A stretch of 64,000 bases of DNA from Flavobacteriales bacterium. Its GTDB lineage: Bacteria > Bacteroidota > Bacteroidia > Flavobacteriales_F > PHOS-HE28. Both the position numbers and the translations under genes were made by a program. Shown piece after piece: positions 34,247 to 42,053 of the stretch (the stretch's first letter is position 1; every line of letters starts with the position of its first letter). Location: the NCBI GenBank assembly GCA_016721005.1, contig JADKJM010000009.1:124001-188000 (forward strand). The letters are read 5' to 3'. The notes beneath the pieces were generated by a model. That model saw only the letters and a list, made by a program, of their open reading frames with translations. It made no database searches and was not told where the DNA came from.

Positions 34247-34740
34247 GCGCGGGACAGTTCTTCCTGCACCAAAGGAAATAACGGGGAGTTTGCCACCACC
34301 AACCGACCCCGGATCCCGACCGCAGCGGCGGCTTCGATGTCGCGGTCGCGATCACCGATGAAGACCGAGCGCGACGGGTCGATGCCATGTTTCGCAAGGG
34401 CCTTTTCCACCAGTAACGAACCCGGCTTCCTGCAAAGGCACTTCCCGCCCGAAGGGTGATGCGGACAGTAAAGGATATCCGTAAGATGAACCCCTGCCTC
34501 CGTCAGAACGGTTTCAAGTCGGGCGTGTAGCGCTTTCACATCCACATGATCATACAACCCAAGCCCGATCCCGCTCTGGTTGGTGATCACGATCAAGGCG
34601 TAGCCAGCGTTCCGGGCTTCCAGTAACGCCCTCGGTACATCAGGCAATACCTCGAAATCCTCCAACCGCCACGTGTGCTCTCCGCGCTCGCGGTTGATCA
34701 CGCCATCGCGATCCAGGAAAATGGCGGGGCGGCTTTTCAT
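34243..34740 (-). CDS. D,D-heptose 1,7-bisphosphate phosphatase (GmhB-like HAD)
   Basis: 165 residues from ATG 34740 (MKSRPAIFLDRDGVINRERG); a longer open frame upstream is not homologous. The HAD motifs are FLDRDGVIN, VITNQSGIG, FIGDRDRDIEAA, and the GmhB zinc loop CPHHPSGGKCLCRKP is present. It removes the C7 phosphate from D-glycero-manno-heptose bisphosphate in making LPS-core heptose, or the related GDP-heptose route. No other heptose genes are in the window. Its stop is coupled to the class IV aminotransferase. The loop residues are complete, so it is likely active. Confidence 0.9.
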   Translation of the reverse strand: MKSRPAIFLDRDGVINRERGEHTWRLEDFEVLPDVPRALLEARNAGYALIVITNQSGIGLGLYDHVDVKALHARLETVLTEAGVHLTDILYCPHHPSGGKCLCRKPGSLLVEKALAKHGIDPSRSVFIGDRDRDIEAAAAVGIRGRLVVANSPLFPLVQEELSRA

Positions 34741-34771
34741 AGCCCAAGGCTGTGTTGGAAACCTCCGATGC

Positions 34772-35374
34772 TCAACAACAGCCCGGATCGAGTATGAACA
34801 TGAACACCACACCGAACAGGGCCCCGTACAGGTGTGCATCGTGCGCCACATTGTCCCCGCCCCGCTTATCCATGTACCACGAGTAAACGAGGTAGAGCAC
34901 CCCGAAGACCCACGCCGGAACAGGTCGTGGAAAGAACATGAATTGCAGCGGCATAGTGGGCAGCATGACCACTTGGGCAAAGAGGATGGCGGAGACCGCA
35001 CCGCTGGCTCCTACGGCGCGGTAGTTCGGGTCGTGGATGTGCCGGCGGTAGGACGGCAGGGTTGAAAAGAGCACACCACCGACGTACAACGCGAGGAACG
35101 GCAGCGCAGAGGAACCGCCGGTGATCAGCCCGAGCAACGGTTCCACGTTCCGGCCGAAAACGTACAGGACGAACATGTTCACCAGCAAGTGCGGCCAATT
35201 CGCGTGGATGAATGCATGGGTGATGAAACGGTACCACTGGCCCCGCGCCTTGATCACGAAGGGTTCGAAAAGCAGGTTCGAGAAGAGCGAAGCGTTGCCG
35301 AACGCGGCGATGGAGATCACCGTCGTGAGCACGACAATGACAAGTGTGATCATGGAGGCTTGCTCGTTCAGCAC
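34772..35374 (-). CDS. Rhomboid-family intramembrane serine protease
   Basis: 200 residues with about six membrane segments. Rhomboid markers are THAFIHANWPHLLVNMF (L1 loop and helix 2), the catalytic serine in GASGAVSAILF, and the catalytic His in VAHDAHLYGALFG. A TM2 Asn/His pair for the oxyanion site is also present. Rhomboids cleave helices of other membrane proteins within the bilayer; no substrate can be inferred here. It lies just upstream of gmhB on the same strand with 31 nt between, and may share its transcript. Confidence 0.92.
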   Translation of the reverse strand: MLNEQASMITLVIVVLTTVISIAAFGNASLFSNLLFEPFVIKARGQWYRFITHAFIHANWPHLLVNMFVLYVFGRNVEPLLGLITGGSSALPFLALYVGGVLFSTLPSYRRHIHDPNYRAVGASGAVSAILFAQVVMLPTMPLQFMFFPRPVPAWVFGVLYLVYSWYMDKRGGDNVAHDAHLYGALFGVVFMFILDPGCC

Positions 35375-35404
35375 AGTCCCGGGTTGCGCCGAAGATAGAT
35401 GCCA

Positions 35405-35848
35405 CTAATAGGTATGGTCACGCAGGATGCGCCAACCCGCAGGTGTCCGCTGCCAGAGCAATGAGAAACCACCGCCGAGCGTATCCGCCGTTCGCACCAA
35501 GGACCACGTTCCGGTGAGCCACGCGTGATCCGCGCCTGTAGGCACGACCTCGTGGATGCCGAATGTGAGATCGCCCATGGCGGCCTTGTCCGGATAACTG
35601 CGCACATAGTTGGCGGTCACCGCTTCACGCCCGCAAGTACGCCCACTCTTCCCGATGAAGCATACACTGTCCGCATACCCCTCCATGAAGCCGTGAATAT
35701 CGCCGGCATTCCACGCGGACTCCTGCTCGGTCATCACCTGTCGGATCGCCGTTTCATCGCCTTGCTCAAAGCGGTACCGTTGACCACATCCAGTACTGAG
35801 CATGATGGCCGCTGCTAACCAAATGAAGCACAAAAGGCCACCCGACAT
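35405..35848 (-). CDS. Lipoprotein with DUF4440/SnoaL-like domain
   Basis: 147 residues from ATG 35848 (MSGGLLCFIWLAAAIMLSTGC): a lipoprotein signal with lipobox LSTGC. The rest is an NTF2/SnoaL-type cone fold (DUF4440): AIRQVMTEQESAWNAGDIHG, FMEGYADSVCFIGKSG, HAWLTGTWSLV, and GWRILRDHTY. This fold covers ketosteroid-isomerase-like enzymes and non-enzymatic proteins, so no activity is claimed. The start codon lies in the loop of the hairpin that probably terminates the upstream tRNA-Met transcript (35831-35863). A start at a more upstream in-frame site inside the tRNA is open but unlikely. Confidence 0.78.
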   Translation of the reverse strand: MSGGLLCFIWLAAAIMLSTGCGQRYRFEQGDETAIRQVMTEQESAWNAGDIHGFMEGYADSVCFIGKSGRTCGREAVTANYVRSYPDKAAMGDLTFGIHEVVPTGADHAWLTGTWSLVRTADTLGGGFSLLWQRTPAGWRILRDHTY

Positions 35849-35863
35849 AGGTCGGATGGCCTT
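35831..35863 (-). terminator. Terminator of tRNA gene, overlapping a gene start
   Basis: Minus-strand stem AAGGCCA/CCGAC pairing with GTCGG/TGGCCTT around the loop CTAT, followed by TTTT. It begins right at the CCA end of the tRNA. The ATG of the DUF4440 lipoprotein falls in its loop. Confidence 0.75.
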
Positions 35864-35939
35864 GGTAGCGCGGGGGAGACTTGAACTCCCGACCTCAGGA
35901 TTATGAATCATGCGCTCTAACCAGCTGAGCTACCGCGCC
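35863..35939 (-). tRNA. tRNA with CAU anticodon (elongator Met likely)
   Basis: 77 nt on the minus strand including an encoded CCA. Acceptor GGCGCGG pairs with CCGCGCT (G1-U72), D-arm GCTCAGCTGGTTAGAGC, anticodon loop ATTCATAA with CAU, T-arm GGGAG-TTCAAGT-CTCCC. The G1-U72 pair and D-arm argue against initiator tRNA. Ile-CAU (modified by TilS) cannot be fully excluded. A promoter (35966-35993) precedes it and a hairpin terminator follows. Confidence 0.92.
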
Positions 35940-35965
35940 AGGGAATGGATTTTTCCGAGGGGCGG

Positions 35966-35993
35966 CAAATATAGGAATGTGGGCAACGCTCAA
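35966..35993 (-). promoter_or_regulatory. Promoter of tRNA gene
   Basis: Minus strand: TTG (35991-35993), 17 nt, then TATATTTG (35966-35973), a perfect -7 box. The predicted start near 35958 is about 19 nt before the mature tRNA 5' end. Confidence 0.8.
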
Positions 35994-35995
35994 AC

Positions 35996-36025
35996 TTGCA
36001 AGGGTGAGGGATCTCGTTACCTTTC
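35996..36025 (+). promoter_or_regulatory. Putative promoter of START-like gene
   Basis: TTG (35996-35998), 19 nt, then TACCTTTC (36018-36025); one mismatch to TAnnTTTG. It lies back-to-back with the tRNA promoter and 28 nt before the ATG at 36053. Confidence 0.5.
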
Positions 36026-36052
36026 GCCACACCCATACGCTGAACGAGCATC

Positions 36053-36934
36053 ATGGCCAAGAAGCAAGCCGGTACGAAGCGAAACGCCAAGAAGCAGGGA
36101 TCCTCCGTGTCCTCGAAAAAGTCGGGGGCGAAGAAGAAACCAGTTGTGCACAAGGCCGCGAAACCGACGAAAGTGAAGAAGGCACAGGTGAAGAAGGTTG
36201 TGAAGAAGAAAACCTCCGCCGCCTCCAAGAAGGCGAAGGCCGCACCGAAAAAGAAGCACGCACATGTGAAGTCTCCGGTGCGTTCCGCTAAGGTGAAGAG
36301 TGCTTCCAAGCCGGCGCCGAAAGCGGTGAAGAGTGCGAAACGGCCCATTGCGAAGTCAACCACTTTGAAGAAGAAACCGATCGCAACGGTTGCACCTCCG
36401 AAAGCCAAGGTTCCCCAAAAACCAGCGCCGAAGCCCCCCGCGAAAAGTGCGTCGGTGGTCAAGAGAGCGTTGGCCGCTGAAGCGACGGTGGCTGCGGTGA
36501 GCACGGCATCCGCTCCTCCACCCCCGAAGCCAAAGCGCGTCGGCGGTTCCCGATCGACGCAGGAGCGGATCACCATGGAATTCCTTGTACACAGCGCACC
36601 GAATGTGCTCTACGAATTGATCTCCACCCCCAGTGGCTTCAGCGAGTGGTACTGCGACGATGTGAACGTGCGTGGGGACCAGTACACATTCATGTGGAAT
36701 GGGGAGGAGGAGGCTACGACCATGGTCGGTCGCAAACTCGGCGAAGTGATCCGCTTCCACCGCAACGATGACGAGGACGAAGAGACCTTCTTCGAATTCC
36801 GCGTGCGCATCGATGCCATGACGAACGAAGTGGCACTTATCGTAACGGATCATGCGGAACCGGACGAAGTGGAGGAAACACGCTCGCTCTGGGCATCGCA
36901 GATCGCGTCCTTGGTCCGGGTGCTGGGCGCGTAG
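36053..36934 (+). CDS. START-like domain protein with ~165-residue histone-like N-terminus
   Basis: 293 residues. The C-terminal ~125 (RITMEFLVHSAPNVLYELIS, FSEWYCDDVNVRGDQYTFMW, DDEDEETFFEFRVRIDAM, VIVTDHAEPDEVEETRSLW) are the compact START-like protein found alone in many Bacteroidota. In front lies a ~165-residue basic tail dense in lysine, alanine and proline (AKKQGSSVSSKKSGAKKKP, KVKKAQVKKVVKKK), like histone H1. The tail is read in one frame with the domain, with no internal start needed. A nucleic-acid-binding or nucleoid role is inferred only from composition. It has its own promoter, and lptF/G follows 38 nt later. Confidence 0.75.
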   Translation: MAKKQAGTKRNAKKQGSSVSSKKSGAKKKPVVHKAAKPTKVKKAQVKKVVKKKTSAASKKAKAAPKKKHAHVKSPVRSAKVKSASKPAPKAVKSAKRPIAKSTTLKKKPIATVAPPKAKVPQKPAPKPPAKSASVVKRALAAEATVAAVSTASAPPPPKPKRVGGSRSTQERITMEFLVHSAPNVLYELISTPSGFSEWYCDDVNVRGDQYTFMWNGEEEATTMVGRKLGEVIRFHRNDDEDEETFFEFRVRIDAMTNEVALIVTDHAEPDEVEETRSLWASQIASLVRVLGA

Positions 36935-36972
36935 CCGGTACTGATCCACGCTTGGATCCGTTGTGCTGCAAG

Positions 36973-38427
36973 ATGAAGAAGCTTCATGGCATGATCATCC
37001 GGTCCTTCGTTGGACCGTTGCTCGTCACCTTCGTCATCGTGGTCTTCATCCTCGTGATGCAGTTCCTGTGGAAGTATGTGGATGACTTGATGGGCAAGGG
37101 CTTGGAGTGGCACGTGATCGTGGAACTCCTGGTCTATGCTGCGGCGAGCTTCGTTCCGCTGGCCATGCCGTTGGCCATCCTGCTGGCTGGTATCATGACA
37201 CTCGGTGGCCTGGGAGAGAATTCCGAGCTGGTGCCCATGCGTTCGGCAGGATTGGGCCTCGGCCGCATCCTGCTTCCCTTGGTGATCTTCGTTGCGCTTC
37301 TATCGGTGGGGTCCTTCTACTTCAGCAACAACCTCTTGCCCGTTGCGAACCTGAAGTTCAAATCGCTTCTGTGGGACGTAACGGAGAAGAAGCCGGCCTT
37401 GAATCTCCGGCCTGGTGTCTTCTACACCGGGATCGAAGGCTTCAGCATTCGCGTGCAGGACAAGGACCCCGATAGCGGGGAATTGACGGACGTGTTGATC
37501 TATGACCACCGCGGCCCCGGCCAAGGGAACGGGACAGTGATCCGCGCGGAACGTGGGCGTATGCAGCGCAGTGCGGATGGCCATTACCTGGTGATGACCT
37601 TGGAGAACGGCCACTTCTATGATGAAGCAGTGAATGTGGGCGACCGCGGTGCCGACCTGCCCATGATGCGGGGCACCTTCAAGCAGGATGTGGTGACCAT
37701 GGACCTTTCCGGACTTGGGTTACGACGCACCGACCAGGACCTGTTCAAGGACAACTACAAGATGCTCACCATGGGCCAACTCCAAGTGGGTGAGGACAGT
37801 CTTCGTCTTCGGTCCCTGGTCCGGCAAGCGGAGCAACGGGCGCACATCCGGAATGCATTGCAACTGTTCCGTGATGGAGTGGCACTACGCGCAAGCGAGG
37901 AGGACCCGGTGGTGGATCAGGCCGCATTCGAAACCGCGCTCGGCGCGGAGGCTCGTGGTCAATACTATGAGATGGCGATGAACATGGCCCGCAACAGTGG
38001 CGGCTTCATGGAACGCAGCGCCGAAGAACTCGCCGGCCGCCGTTCGCAGATCTCCCGGTACCGGATCGAGTGGCACCGGAAACCCATGCTCGCGTTCGCC
38101 TGCCTGGTCTTCTTCTTCATCGGCGCGCCATTGGGGGCCATCATTCGCAAAGGCGGAATGGGAATGCCCGTGGTGGTCGCGATGATCTTCTTCCTGGCCT
38201 TCCACATCATCTCGTTCTCCACGGAGAAGTTGGTGATCGCGGGTTCCTTGGAGGCCTGGCCGGGGATGTGGATCAGCACGTTGATCCTGGTGCCCATCGG
38301 CGGCTGGCTTACGTGGAAGGCGGCAATGGACAGCCCGCTCTTCGACCGCGATGCGTATCATCGCACTTGGGAGCGGATCCGTTCCATTCTCCCGCGTATC
38401 CATGCGCATCCTCCAACTGTGCAATAA
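36973..38427 (+). CDS. LptF/LptG-family permease
   Basis: 484 residues from ATG 36973 (MKKLHGMIIRSFVGPLLVTF). The N-terminal membrane segments lead to the typical MPLAILLAGIMTLGGLGENSEL motif; a periplasmic beta-jellyroll domain follows (FYTGIEGFSIRVQD), then C-terminal membrane helices (FACLVFFFIGAPLGAIIRKG). LptF/G with LptB extract LPS from the inner membrane. The central region is longer than in E. coli, as is common in Bacteroidota. The 3' end overlaps the next glycosyltransferase by 26 nt, which suggests linked expression with envelope-sugar genes. Confidence 0.92.
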   Translation: MKKLHGMIIRSFVGPLLVTFVIVVFILVMQFLWKYVDDLMGKGLEWHVIVELLVYAAASFVPLAMPLAILLAGIMTLGGLGENSELVPMRSAGLGLGRILLPLVIFVALLSVGSFYFSNNLLPVANLKFKSLLWDVTEKKPALNLRPGVFYTGIEGFSIRVQDKDPDSGELTDVLIYDHRGPGQGNGTVIRAERGRMQRSADGHYLVMTLENGHFYDEAVNVGDRGADLPMMRGTFKQDVVTMDLSGLGLRRTDQDLFKDNYKMLTMGQLQVGEDSLRLRSLVRQAEQRAHIRNALQLFRDGVALRASEEDPVVDQAAFETALGAEARGQYYEMAMNMARNSGGFMERSAEELAGRRSQISRYRIEWHRKPMLAFACLVFFFIGAPLGAIIRKGGMGMPVVVAMIFFLAFHIISFSTEKLVIAGSLEAWPGMWISTLILVPIGGWLTWKAAMDSPLFDRDAYHRTWERIRSILPRIHAHPPTVQ

Positions 38428-39607
38428 GCCGCCTTACCCACCCATTGATGGGGGTAGTAAGGCCATGCACAACCTGACGCGGGGCCTGATCAAAGCCGGA
38501 CACGAGGTGAAGGTGTTGTGCATCAGCACGCCGAAGCAACCGCTCGACCTAGCGGCGCTCCCAGCCGAATACGTGCGGAGCACCCGGATCGAAGGTGTGT
38601 TCGTGGATACCTCCGTGAACATCGTGGATGCATTCACCGACCTGATCACTGCGGACAATTACAACATCAGCCGCTTCTTCTCCCCGGACATGGACATCCG
38701 GCTCATCCAACTGCTCAGCGAGGAACACTTCGATGTGGTGCAATTGGAGAGCTTGTTCATGACGCCCTACATTCCAACACTCAGGCGCTACACGAAAGCC
38801 CGCTTGGTCCTGCGCTCGCACAACCTGGAGTACGTGATCCAGGATCGCATCGCCTCGGGAGAAAGGAACATCCTCAAGCGCCCGTACCGCCGATACCTGG
38901 CCAACCAATTGCGCGCTTATGAGATGGCTGTGCTGGATCGGGTGGATGGCGTAGCGGCCATCACCCCATCGGATGCGGAGCATCTGTCCAAGCACGGCTC
39001 CAAGACGAAGATCGTGACCATTCCTTTCGGTGTGGATCCGGACGAATACCCTGTGGATCCCGGTGATCCCACCAAGATGCCTTCCTTCTTCCATTTGGGT
39101 AGTATGGATTGGTTGCCGAATGACGAAGGCATCCGTTGGCTCTTGGCATCGGTGTGGCCGCGCGTGGTGCGCAAGTATCCGACGGCGCAGTTGCACCTGG
39201 CCGGTAACAAGATGCCCAAGGACCTGATGGCCATGGAACTCGCCGGGTTGAAAGTGAAAGGACGGGTGAAGGATGCGATCAAGTATATGCGCAAGCGAAG
39301 TGTGATGACGGTGCCGCTCTTCTCCGCCGGAGGCATGCGCGTGAAGATCATCGAAGGCATGGCGATGGGCAAGGCGGTGATCGCTACGCCTATCGGCGCG
39401 GAAGGCATCGATCATACCGATGGAAAGAACATCCTGATCGCGCGCAATGCGAACGAGTTCGTGGAACAAATGGTCGGCCTGATCAAGGAACCCGAACGCG
39501 CGTTGCAGATCGGGGCGGAGGCAAGAAAATTGATCACGAGCACGTATTCGGATCATCCGATCGTTGCCGACCTGACCGCATTCTATAAGCGGCTGCGCAA
39601 GGAATGA
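38402..39607 (+). CDS. GT4-like glycosyltransferase
   Basis: 401 residues from ATG 38402 (MRILQLCNKPPYPPIDGGSK). A GT-B fold is indicated by the glycine-rich N-terminus, LRSHNLEYVIQDRI, the hinge strand MPSFFHLGSMDWLPN, and the donor-binding motif SAGGMRVKIIEGMAMGKAVI with TPIGAEGI. It probably adds a sugar to a lipid-linked or surface glycan. It overlaps lptF/G at its 5' end, and its stop overlaps the next glycosyltransferase by 4 nt (ATGA). Donor and acceptor are unknown. Confidence 0.9.
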   Translation: MRILQLCNKPPYPPIDGGSKAMHNLTRGLIKAGHEVKVLCISTPKQPLDLAALPAEYVRSTRIEGVFVDTSVNIVDAFTDLITADNYNISRFFSPDMDIRLIQLLSEEHFDVVQLESLFMTPYIPTLRRYTKARLVLRSHNLEYVIQDRIASGERNILKRPYRRYLANQLRAYEMAVLDRVDGVAAITPSDAEHLSKHGSKTKIVTIPFGVDPDEYPVDPGDPTKMPSFFHLGSMDWLPNDEGIRWLLASVWPRVVRKYPTAQLHLAGNKMPKDLMAMELAGLKVKGRVKDAIKYMRKRSVMTVPLFSAGGMRVKIIEGMAMGKAVIATPIGAEGIDHTDGKNILIARNANEFVEQMVGLIKEPERALQIGAEARKLITSTYSDHPIVADLTAFYKRLRKE

Positions 39608-40821
39608 GATTGTTGGTCCTGCTCTCTCGCGTGCCCTATCCGTTGGAAAAGGGTGACAAGTTGCGCGCCTATCACCTGATCTCGCGCTTGGCAGAACGGC
39701 ACGAGGTGTACCTGTTCTGTTTGAGCGATACGCGCACGCCACAGGAGCACATCGATCACCTGAAAGGCTTCTGCGCGCACATCGAAGTGGTACACATCGG
39801 TCGGTGGCGGATCCTGCTGAAGCTGCTCACGGCGGTATTCACCCGCCTGCCCTTCCAAGTGGCCTATTTCCACCACGGCCATGCCCAACGCAGGATCGAT
39901 GCCGCCATCGAACGCTTCAAGCCCGACCATGTGTTCTGCCAACTGGTGCGGACCACGGAATATGTCCGGCACCGGTACGATCTGCCCAAGACCCTGGATT
40001 ACATGGATACGCTGAGCAAGGGGATGGAACGACGTACGGAGACCATTGCTTTCCACCTGCGGCCCATCTTACGCGCCGAGACCCGCCGATTGATCCGCTA
40101 TGAGAACCTGATGTTCGACCAGTTCGATCACTCGGTGATCATCAGCGCGCAGGACCGGGACTACATCTATCATCCTTGGAGGGACAGGATGGCGGTAGTG
40201 CCCAACGGTGTGGACACCGACTACTTCACGCCGCAGCAGGTGGAGGTCCGATACGATCTCCTCTTCACAGGCAACATGAACTATCCGCCGAACATCGATA
40301 GCGTGCTGTTCCTGGTGAATAAGGTGCTACCACTGGTCAGGCGGGAACGACCGGAGACCAGCTTGCTCATCAGCGGGGTGGACCCCAGTGCGAACGTGCG
40401 CGATCTTGCACGGACGGATCCCTTGATCTCGGTGACCGGCTGGGTGAAGGACATTCGCACTTCGTATGCTGCATCGCGCGTGTTCGTGGCGCCCATGCAG
40501 ATCGGCACCGGCCTGCAGAACAAGATCCTCGAGGCCATGGCCATGCGGATCCCATGCATCACCTCCGCACTTGCCAACAATGCCGTGGGTGCCCCAACAG
40601 GCGAGGCGGTACTGATCGGTGATACACCGGAGGAATACGCCGAACTGATCCTGCGCTTGCTCGCCGATCCAGCAGAACGTGAACGCATTGCCGCCAACGG
40701 GTACCGATTCGTGCGTGAACACTTCGACTGGGGGCGCAGCGCTCGTGCGCTTGAGGACCTGATCACCGGCGTACCCCACGACGCGCCAGCTCCTGCTGCC
40801 GCCCTACCTTCGCGGTGCTGA
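39604..40821 (+). CDS. GT4-like glycosyltransferase (second of pair)
   Basis: 405 residues. The N-terminus LLVLLSRVPYPLEKGDKLRA resembles glycosyltransferases of the TIGR03087-type group. Further motifs are YPPNIDSVLFLVNKVLP, the donor site MQIGTGLQNKILEAMAMRIP and NAVGAPTGEAVLIGD. There is no signal peptide or membrane segment, so it acts at the cytoplasmic face. It is coupled to the preceding glycosyltransferase by a 4-nt overlap. The C-terminus runs to within the ribBA start region (GTG at 40815). Confidence 0.88.
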   Translation: MRLLVLLSRVPYPLEKGDKLRAYHLISRLAERHEVYLFCLSDTRTPQEHIDHLKGFCAHIEVVHIGRWRILLKLLTAVFTRLPFQVAYFHHGHAQRRIDAAIERFKPDHVFCQLVRTTEYVRHRYDLPKTLDYMDTLSKGMERRTETIAFHLRPILRAETRRLIRYENLMFDQFDHSVIISAQDRDYIYHPWRDRMAVVPNGVDTDYFTPQQVEVRYDLLFTGNMNYPPNIDSVLFLVNKVLPLVRRERPETSLLISGVDPSANVRDLARTDPLISVTGWVKDIRTSYAASRVFVAPMQIGTGLQNKILEAMAMRIPCITSALANNAVGAPTGEAVLIGDTPEEYAELILRLLADPAERERIAANGYRFVREHFDWGRSARALEDLITGVPHDAPAPAAALPSRC

Positions 40822-40832
40822 ACGATACGATC

Positions 40833-42053
40833 ATGACCTTTCGATTCGACCCCGTCGAGGACGCCATTGCGGACATCCGCTTGGGCAAGGCGGTGATCGT
40901 GGTGGACGACGAGGACCGCGAGAACGAAGGCGACTTCGTGACCGCCGCACGGAACGCGACCCCGGAGATGGTGAACTTCATGGCCACGCACGGCCGTGGG
41001 CTGATCTGCGCGCCGCTCACCGAGGAACGGTGCGAGGAACTTGGCTTGGACCTGATGGTGCGTGACAACACCGCACTGCACGAAACCCCGTTCACCGTAA
41101 GCGTGGACCTGAAAGGACACGGCACCACCACCGGCATCAGTGCCAGCGATCGGAGCAAGACCATGCTGGCACTCATCAACGATTCGATGAAGGCCACGGA
41201 CTTCGCGCGACCCGGGCACATCTTCCCGCTGAAAGCGCGTAAGGGTGGTGTATTGCGCCGCACCGGACATACCGAGGCGGCGATCGACCTGGCACGACTG
41301 GCGGGCTTCGAACCAGCTGGCCTCATCGTGGAGATCATGAACGAGGATGGTAGCATGGCCCGGTTGCCGCACTTGCAGGAGATCGCTACGCGCTTCGGCT
41401 TGAAGTTCATCAGCATCGAGGACCTGGTGGCCTACCGCATGCGAACCGAGCGCATTGTGGAGCGGCAAGTGGAAGTGAAACTTCCCACGCGTTTTGGCGA
41501 TTTCGAACTCGTTGCTTACAAGCAGACCACCACCGGCGAGGAGCACATCGCATTGGTCAAGGGACAATGGGACCCGAACGAGGCCATCCTCGTGCGTGTG
41601 CATTCCAGTTGCGTGACCGGCGACATCTTCGGGAGTTGCCGCTGTGATTGCGGGCCGCAATTGCAGCGTGCCATGGAGATGATCGAATCCGCCGGGAAGG
41701 GCGTGATCGTGTACATGCAACAGGAAGGTCGCGGCATCGGGCTTTTGAACAAGTTGAAGGCCTACAAACTACAGGAACAAGGAGCCGATACCGTGGAGGC
41801 GAACCTGATGCTCGGCTTCGACATGGACGCGCGTGATTATGGGGTGGGTGCGCAGATCCTGCACGACCTCGGTGTGCGGAAGATGCGCTTGCTCACCAAC
41901 AATCCGCGCAAGCGCACGGGCTTGGTGGGTTACGGTCTGGAGATCGTCGAGAACATGCCGATCGAGATCGAATCCAACATCCACAACGAGCGCTACCTGC
42001 GCACGAAGAAGGAAAAGCTCGGGCACAACTTGCGCCTGTCCAAAGGCCTATGA
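40833..42053 (+). CDS. ribBA: Bifunctional DHBP synthase / GTP cyclohydrolase II
   Basis: 406 residues from ATG 40833 (MTFRFDPVEDAIADIRLGKA); a GTG at 40815 would add six residues. The DHBP synthase half (~1-205) has VVDDEDRENEGDFV and HTEAAIDLARLAGFEPAGL. The cyclohydrolase half has the zinc motif GSCRCDCGPQLQRAMEMI and QQEGRGIGLLNKLKAYKLQE with the catalytic Tyr/Arg region. Both activities start riboflavin synthesis. The stop codon overlaps the end of convergent tamB by 6 nt. A -7-like TACCTTCG lies at 40805-40812. Confidence 0.95.
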   Translation: MTFRFDPVEDAIADIRLGKAVIVVDDEDRENEGDFVTAARNATPEMVNFMATHGRGLICAPLTEERCEELGLDLMVRDNTALHETPFTVSVDLKGHGTTTGISASDRSKTMLALINDSMKATDFARPGHIFPLKARKGGVLRRTGHTEAAIDLARLAGFEPAGLIVEIMNEDGSMARLPHLQEIATRFGLKFISIEDLVAYRMRTERIVERQVEVKLPTRFGDFELVAYKQTTTGEEHIALVKGQWDPNEAILVRVHSSCVTGDIFGSCRCDCGPQLQRAMEMIESAGKGVIVYMQQEGRGIGLLNKLKAYKLQEQGADTVEANLMLGFDMDARDYGVGAQILHDLGVRKMRLLTNNPRKRTGLVGYGLEIVENMPIEIESNIHNERYLRTKKEKLGHNLRLSKGL

